A stretch of 64,000 nt of DNA from Paracoccus onchidii (GTDB lineage Bacteria > Pseudomonadota > Alphaproteobacteria > Rhodobacterales > Rhodobacteraceae). The notes beneath the pieces were generated by a model. That model saw nothing but the letters and a program-made list of their open reading frames with translations. It was not told the DNA's origin and made no database searches. Shown here piece after piece: positions 57,166 through 64,000 of the stretch; position 1 is the stretch's first letter; the number at the start of each line of letters is the position of its first letter. The stretch is from contig NZ_JAQBIE010000004.1 of assembly GCF_028294535.1 (NCBI RefSeq), positions 1-64,000 of the forward strand, read 5' to 3'. A program made the translations under genes and the position numbers.

Positions 57166-58800
57166 ATGACCAACCAGCCCCCCAATTCGGCATTCGCGCC
57201 GTTCCGGCACCGTGATTTCCGCGTGCTGTGGAGCGTGACACTGATTTCGAATTTCGGCGGGTTGGTGCAGGCCGTCGGTGCGGCGTGGATGATGACACAG
57301 CTGACCGACAGCGCGACCCTGATCGCTTTGGTGCAGGCCTCGAATACGCTGCCGATCATGTTGCTTGCGATCATGTCGGGGGCGTTGGCGGATATATTCG
57401 ATCGCAAGACATTGTTGCTGACGGCGCAATTGATGATGACGGTGACATCTGCCGGTCTGGCGGTTGCGGCCTGGCAGGGGTGGCTGACGCCCTGGTCGCT
57501 ATTGGTATTCACCTTTCTCATCGGATCGGGGCAGGCGCTGTATAATCCGCCCTGGCAGGCCAGCATGGGGGATTTGGTGCCACGGGCGGATCTGCCTGCG
57601 GCGGTCACGTTGAATTCGGTCGGGTTCAACCTCATGCGCAGCATCGGACCCGCGGCCGGCGGTCTGATTGTCGCCGGGTTCGGTGCCGCCGTGGCGTTCA
57701 TGATCAATGCAATCAGCTATGTGCCGTTGCTGGGTGCCCTGTTGCGCTGGAAGCCCGAAATAGCGCCCCGCACCGCACCGCCCGAAGAATTCCTGCCCGC
57801 AATGGCGGCCGGGCTGCGCTATGTCGCACTGTCGCCCAATCTCATGCGCGTGATCCTGCGTGCCGCTCTGTTCGGCTTTGCGGCGGTGGCGGCGCTGGCG
57901 CTGTTGCCGCTGGTGGCGAAGGGCCATCCCGAAGGCGGGTCCATGCTGTTCGGGATGTTGCTGGGTTGTTTTGGTTTGGGCGCGATCTGCGGTGCCGTTC
58001 TGAACCCGCGCGTGCGGGCGCGTTACAACAATGAAATGATCGTCCGCATCGCGTTCGCGGGCTTTGCGCTGGCGTTGATCACCCTGGGGCAGACCGAACA
58101 GGTCTGGCTGCATGGCGTGGCATTGCTGCCGGCGGGGGCGTCATGGGTGATGGCCTTGTCCCTGTTCAATGTGACGGTGCAATTGTCGACGCCCAGATGG
58201 GTCGTGGCGCGTGCGCTGGCGCTGTATCAGACGGCAACTTTCGGCGGAATGGCCGCCGGGTCCTGGGCTTGGGGCAGCGTGGCCGGCGCCCATGGTCTGC
58301 CTCTGGCGCTGACATTGGCGGGCTGCGTCCTGGCCTTTGGCGCGCTGATCGGGTTGTGGCTGCGAGCCCCCGAATTCGGGGCGGTCGATCTGGATCCGGT
58401 GAACCGTTTTCGGGAACCGGCCCTGCAACTGGATCTGCGTGGGCGGTCGGGACCGATCATGGTGATGGTCGACTACCGGATATCACAGCAAGACGTACCG
58501 GAATTCCTGCGTCTGATGAAGCTGCGTCGCAATATCCGTCGCCGGGACGGGGCGCGCAACTGGGCCTTGTTGCGCGATCTGGAACATCCCGAAACCTGGT
58601 CGGAAAGCTATCATATCGCGACCTGGGATGAATATGTCCGCCACAATCTGCGCCGGACGAAATCGGATGCAGAGGTGACGTTCGCGCTGCGTGAATTGCA
58701 TCGGGGCGATGCTGATCCCGTGGTTCACCGTATGATCGAACGCCACAGTATCAGTCAAAGCGATGATGTGCCGCTGGTGGGCAAGATCGAGGTCCCGTAA
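57166..58800 (+). CDS. MFS transporter with a C-terminal monooxygenase-like domain
   Basis: 544 residues from the ATG at 57166. A 12-TM permease of the MFS_3/EntS group (FAPFRHRDFRVLWSVTLISN, GPAAGGLIVAGFGAAVAFMI) occupies about 15-420. The last 110 residues form a soluble ABM-like domain (VMVDYRISQQDVPEFLRLMK, WSESYHIATWDEYVRHNLR), which is seen in part of this transporter family. Probable exporter of siderophores or drugs. No regulator is adjacent. Converges with the ABC operon. Confidence 0.85.
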   Translation: MTNQPPNSAFAPFRHRDFRVLWSVTLISNFGGLVQAVGAAWMMTQLTDSATLIALVQASNTLPIMLLAIMSGALADIFDRKTLLLTAQLMMTVTSAGLAVAAWQGWLTPWSLLVFTFLIGSGQALYNPPWQASMGDLVPRADLPAAVTLNSVGFNLMRSIGPAAGGLIVAGFGAAVAFMINAISYVPLLGALLRWKPEIAPRTAPPEEFLPAMAAGLRYVALSPNLMRVILRAALFGFAAVAALALLPLVAKGHPEGGSMLFGMLLGCFGLGAICGAVLNPRVRARYNNEMIVRIAFAGFALALITLGQTEQVWLHGVALLPAGASWVMALSLFNVTVQLSTPRWVVARALALYQTATFGGMAAGSWAWGSVAGAHGLPLALTLAGCVLAFGALIGLWLRAPEFGAVDLDPVNRFREPALQLDLRGRSGPIMVMVDYRISQQDVPEFLRLMKLRRNIRRRDGARNWALLRDLEHPETWSESYHIATWDEYVRHNLRRTKSDAEVTFALRELHRGDADPVVHRMIERHSISQSDDVPLVGKIEVP

Positions 58801-58808
58801 CGGTTGGT

Positions 58809-60383
58809 TCAGCCTGCCTGACATGCGACCGGCAGTTTCGGCACAGCTTCCACCAGTTGCCGCGTATAGGCCGAGGCCGGGGCCTCGATCACCTGATCGG
58901 CAGGACCGTCTTCGACGATCTTGCCCTGTCGCATGACCAGAATCCGGTCCGTGATCGCGCGCACGACAGACAGGTCATGGCTGATGAACAGATAGGCCAG
59001 CCCGTGTTCGGTTCGCAATCGCGCCAGCAGATCCAGAATCCGGGCGCGCACCCTGACATCCAGCGCGCTGACCGCTTCGTCCAGAATGATCAGTTGCGGG
59101 CGCGTCACAAGGGCGCGGGCGATTGCGATGCGTTGGCGTTGGCCGCCCGAAAACTGGTGAATATGCTTGCGGGCATCCGAAGGGGACAGGTCCACCTGTT
59201 CCAGCGCCATTGCCACCCTGTCGCGCCAATCCCCGGGGCGGCCCGTAAGGTGGAATGGCTCGGCGATCAGTCGTTCGACACGCCAACGGGGATCAAAGCT
59301 GCCGAACGGATCCTGAAACACCACCTGCATATTCGTGCGGTGGTTGTTCCTGCCCGTCGTGGCTGCATTAACAACGTTTCCGTTCAGCAGGATCCGACCG
59401 CCCTGCAACCGATCCAAGCCCAGAATGGCGCGTGTCAGCGTAGATTTTCCGCAACCCGATTCCCCGACCAGCCCCAGGCTTTCCCCGCGATACATCTTCA
59501 GGCTGACGTTATCGACGGCGCGGAGCGGCTGTTGCCGGCCACGACCGCGATATTCACGGGTGACGTTGTGCAGTTGCAGCAAGGTCGCGCGCGTTCCGGG
59601 CGTTTTGGCGACGGGCCGAGGCGGGCTGTGTCGGGATGCGTCAAGCAGCTGGCGCGTATAGGGGTGGTCCTGACGCTGAAAGATGTCGCGCGTTGGTCCT
59701 TGTTCTACGATCCGCCCCGATTTCATGACGGCGACCTCATCAGCGACCCCGGAAACAACCGCAAGGTCGTGAGTGATCAGCAGCAGGGCCATGCCGTCCT
59801 GGCGGACAAGCCCTGCCAGAAGGTTCAGGATCTGGGCCTGCGTGGTGACATCCAGGGCGGTTGTCGGTTCATCGGCGATCAGCAGGTCGGGGCGGGTCGC
59901 GATCGCCATTGCAATGGCGACCCTTTGCCGCTGCCCGCCCGATAACTCGTGCGGGTAGAGGCTCAGTGGAAAGCGCGGGGCGGGCAACCCTACCCGGTCC
60001 AGCTTGTCACGCGCCAGACGCAGGGCAGCGGCGCGCGACAGCTTCTGATGCAGGCGCAGGGGTTCGGCGATCTGGTCGCCGATCGTCATCAACGGATTCA
60101 GCGCGGTCATCGGTTCCTGAAAGATCATGCCGATCCTGCGCCCGCGAATTTCGCACATCCGGGCTTCGGACAGGCGCAAGATGTCCTGACCATCCAGCAT
60201 GACCTGACCCGTTGCCCTGATCCCGTGGGGCAGCAGGCCCAGCATGGCAAGCGCGGTCATGGACTTGCCGCTGCCCGATTCCCCGACCAGCGCCGTGATC
60301 CTGCCCGCCTGTAACGAAAGGTTCAGGCCGGATAACAGCGGCTCGGTGCCGATATGTGCCGACAACTGTTGCAGGCGGATCAT
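58809..60383 (-). CDS. Peptide-type ABC transporter, fused double ATPase
   Basis: 524 residues with two complete nucleotide-binding domains, equivalent to fused DppD and DppF. First: Walker A GESGSGKS (34-41), signature LSGGQRQRVAIAMAIATRPD, Walker B LLIADEPTTALDV. Second: GESGCGKST, FSGGQRQRIAIARALVTRPQ, LIILDEAVSALDV. Overlaps the permease gene by ATGA. Powers an importer of dipeptides, opines or similar. Confidence 0.92.
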   Translation of the reverse strand: MIRLQQLSAHIGTEPLLSGLNLSLQAGRITALVGESGSGKSMTALAMLGLLPHGIRATGQVMLDGQDILRLSEARMCEIRGRRIGMIFQEPMTALNPLMTIGDQIAEPLRLHQKLSRAAALRLARDKLDRVGLPAPRFPLSLYPHELSGGQRQRVAIAMAIATRPDLLIADEPTTALDVTTQAQILNLLAGLVRQDGMALLLITHDLAVVSGVADEVAVMKSGRIVEQGPTRDIFQRQDHPYTRQLLDASRHSPPRPVAKTPGTRATLLQLHNVTREYRGRGRQQPLRAVDNVSLKMYRGESLGLVGESGCGKSTLTRAILGLDRLQGGRILLNGNVVNAATTGRNNHRTNMQVVFQDPFGSFDPRWRVERLIAEPFHLTGRPGDWRDRVAMALEQVDLSPSDARKHIHQFSGGQRQRIAIARALVTRPQLIILDEAVSALDVRVRARILDLLARLRTEHGLAYLFISHDLSVVRAITDRILVMRQGKIVEDGPADQVIEAPASAYTRQLVEAVPKLPVACQAG

Positions 60384-61192
60384 GGCTGGCCCCGCAATCG
60401 TGGATCCAGCCGGTCCCTCAGCCCGTCGCCCAGCAGGTTCAGCCCCAACACCGTCAGAACGATGCACAGGCCGGGAATGATCGCCACATGGGGGGCCATG
60501 GCGACCATGGTTTGCGATTCGGCCAGCATGCGCCCCCAGCTGGGCGTCGGAGGCTGGGCACCCAGCCCGACATAGGACAGGCCGGCCTCGGCCAGAATGC
60601 CCATCGAGAACTGGATGGTTCCCTGCACGATCAGCAGGTTGGCGATATTGGGCAGGATATGCTGCATACTGATCAGGGCCGCACCCTTGCCCGAAACACG
60701 GGCCGCGCGGATATAATCCAGCGTCCAGACCGGCAGCGCCGCGCCCCGCGTGACCCGTGCAAATACCGGAATGTTGAATATGCCGATCGCGATGATCGCG
60801 TTGACGGCCGACGGGCCGAGGACTGCGGTGATCAGGATCGCGATGACAAGCGAAGGAAAGGCGAAGATCAGGTCGTTCAAGCGCATCACGGCGTCATCGA
60901 TCCAGCCGCCCTGACGCGCCGCTGCCAGCAATCCCAATGGCACCCCAAGCCCCATGCCGATTCCGACAGCAACCAGTGCCACGGCAAGCGAGACCCGCGC
61001 CCCCAGCATGATCATCGACAGGATGTCGCGCCCGAAATGATCGGTGCCCAGCCAGAACTCCGGCGATGGCGGTTGCAGCCGTGCGGCGATGGACAGTTGT
61101 GTTATATCGGCGGGTGTCCAGATGAATGACAGCACCGCCGCGCCGGCAACTGCCGATGTCAGCGCCGCACCGATGACCAGCCCGCCCCTCAT
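60380..61192 (-). CDS. Peptide-type ABC transporter permease (DppC-like)
   Basis: 270-residue BPD-type permease with 6 hydrophobic segments. N-terminal hydrophobic stretch LVIGAALTSAVAGAAVLSFI, substrate-side motif FWLGTDHFGRDILSMIMLGA and the EAA loop YIRAARVSGKGAALISMQHI, which docks on the ATPase. Overlaps both neighbours by 4 bases, so the three genes are one coupled unit. Confidence 0.92.
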   Translation of the reverse strand: MRGGLVIGAALTSAVAGAAVLSFIWTPADITQLSIAARLQPPSPEFWLGTDHFGRDILSMIMLGARVSLAVALVAVGIGMGLGVPLGLLAAARQGGWIDDAVMRLNDLIFAFPSLVIAILITAVLGPSAVNAIIAIGIFNIPVFARVTRGAALPVWTLDYIRAARVSGKGAALISMQHILPNIANLLIVQGTIQFSMGILAEAGLSYVGLGAQPPTPSWGRMLAESQTMVAMAPHVAIIPGLCIVLTVLGLNLLGDGLRDRLDPRLRGQP

Positions 61193-62127
61193 TTGCGCAA
61201 CCGTGGATCAATGGCGGCATAGGCCAGATCTACCAGGAAGGTGACGGTCATTACGGCAATGACCAGCACCAGAACCGAGGATTGGACCACGATCAGATCG
61301 CGCTGGTTGATCGCCTGAAAGATCAGCCGGCCCAGCCCCGGCAGGAAGAACACATTTTCGATGATGATCGCGCCGGCCAGTAGAAAGGAAAATTGCAATC
61401 CCATGATGGTCAGCACCGATACCATGGCGTTGCGCAGCGCGTGCCGCCGCAATGTCTGGCCCGCGCTCAGTCCCTTGGCGCGGGCGGTGCGGATGTAATC
61501 CTGCTGCTGAGCCTCGATCAGTGCGGATCGCAGGATTCTGGCCAGAATTGCCGATTGCGGCAGCGCCAGCGCCAGCGCGGGCAACAACAGCGATCGAATC
61601 GCGCCGAAGGGATCGGACCAACCGGGAAACCCGCCGGCGGGGAACCAGCGCAGCCTGACCGCGAACAGCAGGACCAGCAGCATTGCGAACCAGAAATTCG
61701 GCACCGCGACACCCAGTTGCGTTGCTCCCATCACCGCAAGATCGCCGCTCCGGCCGCGTCGCGATGCAGCGAACAGCCCGGCGGGAAAGGCGATTGCACT
61801 GGCCAGAACCAGCGCCATGATCGCCAATGGAAACGAGACCTGAAGCCGGTCGATGATCATCTGCGATATGGGCGTCTTATAGGTGAAGCTGTCGCCGAAA
61901 TCGCCTTGCAGCAGCGATGTCAGCCAATGCGCGTAGCGCAGCGGCAATGGCCTGTTCAGGCCCAACTCTTGGCGCAACGCGGCCAGGGTTTCGGGCTGTG
62001 CACCGGTGCCCAGCATGAAGGCTGCCGGATCGCCCGGAACCAGCTCGACGATCAGGAAGATAATCCATGACGCCGCAAGCAGGCTCAGCGCAAGCGTCAG
62101 GACCCGGCGGGCGAAATAGCGCAGCAT
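61189..62127 (-). CDS. Peptide-type ABC transporter permease (DppB-like)
   Basis: 312 residues from the ATG at 62127. The upstream open frame overlaps nadE and is not conserved. It has the DppB N-terminus FARRVLTLALSLLAASWIIF and LVPGDPAAFMLGTGAQPETL, and the EAA loop YIRTARAKGLSAGQTLRRHA. First gene of the ABC operon. The promoter would lie inside or upstream of nadE, because nadE ends only 52 bp before it. Confidence 0.92.
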   Translation of the reverse strand: MLRYFARRVLTLALSLLAASWIIFLIVELVPGDPAAFMLGTGAQPETLAALRQELGLNRPLPLRYAHWLTSLLQGDFGDSFTYKTPISQMIIDRLQVSFPLAIMALVLASAIAFPAGLFAASRRGRSGDLAVMGATQLGVAVPNFWFAMLLVLLFAVRLRWFPAGGFPGWSDPFGAIRSLLLPALALALPQSAILARILRSALIEAQQQDYIRTARAKGLSAGQTLRRHALRNAMVSVLTIMGLQFSFLLAGAIIIENVFFLPGLGRLIFQAINQRDLIVVQSSVLVLVIAVMTVTFLVDLAYAAIDPRLRK

Positions 62128-62179
62128 GTCCGGACGCCGTTGCGCCTTGGGGGTGAGAAAGGGATGGCGGGGGCGCGCA

Positions 62180-63838
62180 TCACAACTTGTCGCGCCAGCG
62201 ATTGACCAAGGGATAGCGCCGGTCCAGCCAGAAGGCCCTGGTCGAGATGCGCGGACCGGGCGCCGCCTGATAGCGTTTCCATTCGCTGATATAGAGCAGC
62301 TTTTCGACCTTGCGCACCGTATCGGCGTCAAAGCCCTGCGCGACCAAATCCTTTAGCGCCAGATCCTTTTCGACCAGACCTTCCAGGATCGCGTCCAGCA
62401 CCTCGTAGGGGGGCAGCGAATCCTCGTCCTTCTGATCGGGGCGCAACTCGGCCGAGGGGGGCTTGCTGATGATCTGCGGCGGGATCACCTCGCCCTTGGG
62501 GCCCATCATCCAGTCGCGGTGATTGGCGTTGCGCCAGCGGCTGGTTTCGAACACCCGCGTCTTGTAGAGATCCTTGATCGGGTTATAGCCGCCCGCCATG
62601 TCGCCATAGATCGTCGCATAGCCGACCGCGACCTCGGATTTGTTGCCGGTGGTCAGCAGCATTTCGTTGAACTTGTTCGACAGCGCCATCAGCATGACAC
62701 CGCGCAGGCGGGACTGGATGTTTTCCTCGGTGACGTCGGGTTCCGTGCCCTCCATCAGATGGGCCAGCGCATCCGATACCGCGTCGCGTGCGCCGTCGAT
62801 CTTGACCGTGTCCAGCCGCGTGCCCAGCCGGGTGGCGCAATCGGCGGCGTCATCCAGACTGCCCTGTGACGTATATTCCGACGGCAGCATGACGCAGCGC
62901 ACGTTTTCCGGTCCGATGGCATCGGCGGCGATGGTGGCGACCAGCGCGGAATCGATCCCCCCCGACAGGCCCAGAACGACCTTCCTGAAACCCGACTTGC
63001 GCAGATATTCCCGCAGGCCCAGCATCATCGCGTGATAATCCTGTTCCCAGACATCGGGCTGCGGCGCCATCAGACCGGGCTGCGCCTGCCAGCCTTCGGC
63101 GGTGCGGATGAAATCGACCTCGGTCAGGACCTCTTGGAAGGGGGGCAGTTGCACGACCTTCTTGCCGCCGGGGTTCAGCACGAAGCTGGCCCCGTCATAG
63201 AGCTGATCGTCCTGCCCGCCGACCATGTTCACATAAACCAGCGGCAGGCCGGTTTCGATCACGCGACCGACCATATGGCCCATGCGCAGGTCCAGCTTTT
63301 CGCGGTGATAGGGGCTGCCATTGGGCACGACCAGGATTTCCGCGCCTGTTTCCTCCAGCGTTTCGGCGACATCGGGATACCAGCTGTCTTCACAGATCGG
63401 GCTGCCGATCCGGGCATCGCCCACCACATAGGGGCCGCTGATCGGGCCGCTGTCGAACAGGCGCAATTCGTCGAACAGCTGCTTGTGGGGCAGGTGATGT
63501 TTCAGCACCCGCGCGACCAGCTGGCCATCCCGGAATACGAAATAGGCGTTATAAAGCTTGTCACCCTCGCGCCAAGGCGCACCGATGCCGATGGCGGGGC
63601 CGTCACTCAACGATTGTCCAAGTGCCATCACCGCTTCGACCGCCTGTTCGGTAAAGGCCGGTTTCAGGACAAGATCCTGTGTCTGATAGCCGGTGATGAA
63701 CATTTCCGGCAGCGCCAGCATGTCTGATCCGGCCTCGCGCGCATGTTCCCATGCTGCGCGGGCCTTTGCGGCGTTCCCGCTCAGGTCGCCCACAGTCGCG
63801 TTCAGCTGGCCGATTGTCAGGCGCAAGCGGTCGGTCAT
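62180..63838 (-). CDS. nadE: Glutamine-dependent NAD+ synthetase
   Basis: Final step of NAD synthesis: amidates nicotinate adenine dinucleotide. 552 residues from the ATG at 63838 (GGAGG upstream). The N-terminal nitrilase glutaminase domain has E45 (ALPEMFITGYQ), K113 (VLKHHLPHKQ) and C149 (GSPICEDSWYP). The C-terminal synthetase has the PP-loop LSGGIDSALVA (about 291-301). The C-terminal tail is complete. Upstream and divergent is the start of another gene. Confidence 0.95.
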   Translation of the reverse strand: MTDRLRLTIGQLNATVGDLSGNAAKARAAWEHAREAGSDMLALPEMFITGYQTQDLVLKPAFTEQAVEAVMALGQSLSDGPAIGIGAPWREGDKLYNAYFVFRDGQLVARVLKHHLPHKQLFDELRLFDSGPISGPYVVGDARIGSPICEDSWYPDVAETLEETGAEILVVPNGSPYHREKLDLRMGHMVGRVIETGLPLVYVNMVGGQDDQLYDGASFVLNPGGKKVVQLPPFQEVLTEVDFIRTAEGWQAQPGLMAPQPDVWEQDYHAMMLGLREYLRKSGFRKVVLGLSGGIDSALVATIAADAIGPENVRCVMLPSEYTSQGSLDDAADCATRLGTRLDTVKIDGARDAVSDALAHLMEGTEPDVTEENIQSRLRGVMLMALSNKFNEMLLTTGNKSEVAVGYATIYGDMAGGYNPIKDLYKTRVFETSRWRNANHRDWMMGPKGEVIPPQIISKPPSAELRPDQKDEDSLPPYEVLDAILEGLVEKDLALKDLVAQGFDADTVRKVEKLLYISEWKRYQAAPGPRISTRAFWLDRRYPLVNRWRDKL

Positions 63839-63959
63839 GGCGTTGCCTCCAGTTTTTTCGAGACTGTGATAGGGGAACGCGCGCGAAAGGAAAAGTCGGG
63901 CTTTGCGCGTCGCGGCCCCGTGCGTTAGACCATAGGGCAAAAGAAGAGGTTGATGGGCG

Positions 63960-64000
63960 ATGGCAACGGCAAGACAGGCGATATTGCGGGCAGGCGTGAT
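63960..64000 (+). CDS. Start of a gene cut by the window end
   Basis: An ATG at 63960 with AGAAGAGG about 10 bases upstream opens a frame beginning MATARQAILRAGV. A second ATG at 63953 in another frame is also possible. The coding part is too short to identify. Confidence 0.3.
   Translation, partial: MATARQAILRAGV

Overview
The window is GC-rich chromosomal DNA from an alphaproteobacterium, most likely Rhodobacteraceae and possibly Paracoccus or a near relative. The evidence is an rnhB-ccrM (GANTC methyltransferase) pair, a DUF1013/TrcR regulator, a COQ9 gene beside rpsU, a Rhodobacterales-type flagellar gene order (fliL-like/flgH/flgA/flgG/flgF/fliQ/fliE/flgC/flgB with divergent fliI), and protein sequences of that family throughout. 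No rRNA, tRNA, CRISPR array, plasmid origin or prophage was seen.

Layout. 1-1.3 kb: remnants of two IS3-family elements, the second decayed. 1.5-2.9 kb: thyA-folA (minus), the thymidylate/folate pair. 3.1-6.4 kb: a tightly overlapped rfbCBDA operon for dTDP-L-rhamnose, ending tail-to-tail against a family 2 glycosyltransferase. 7.5-13.5 kb: a flagellar rod/L-ring/export-gate cluster on the minus strand with divergent fliI; a CtrA-like box lies between the two starts. 13.5-15.5 kb: two envelope genes (extensin-like, L,D-transpeptidase). 15.7-20.4 kb: an operon of a lone TRAP large permease with a bifunctional beta-oxidation enzyme and a thiolase. 20.4-22.6 kb: a HutC-type GntR regulator divergent from a Fsr-like MFS exporter. 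22.7-24.6 kb: rnhB-ccrM, with three GANTC sites in the gap. 24.6-26.5 kb: a GSCFA protein overlapping an SGNH-like partner. 26.5-30.5 kb: alkB-like hydroxylase, mutY, DUF721 (DciA-like), a DsbA-like oxidoreductase and mscL. 30.6-36.3 kb: ald with a divergent Lrp regulator, rpsU, COQ9, quinone oxidoreductase, RNase T2, trcR and a GlsB-type protein. 36.4-42.1 kb: gabD, a P1 peptidase with an ion channel, smpB, sseA and an aromatic aminotransferase. 42.2-46.8 kb: a coiled-coil membrane protein with an OmpA protein, ubiA, rsmE and a DUF1127 gene. 46.9-54.2 kb: prmA-msrA, a YeeE/YedE permease, xerC-DUF484, transaldolase and priA. 54.2-64 kb: lytic transglycosylase, a lysine-rich histone-like protein, a second L,D-transpeptidase, an MFS transporter, a peptide-type ABC transporter without a binding protein, and nadE.

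Most of the window is ordinary core genome. No gene cluster stands out convincingly as a new defence or biosynthetic system. The best leads are regulatory and small-module: GANTC clusters in front of both ccrM and trcR, a perfect palindrome inside a consensus gabD promoter, the GSCFA/SGNH pair, the OmpA/coiled-coil pair with an acidic tail, the lysine-rich protein, and an orphan DctM inside a beta-oxidation operon. Start codons were adjusted where family length, Shine-Dalgarno sequence or gene overlap argued against the longest reading frame.
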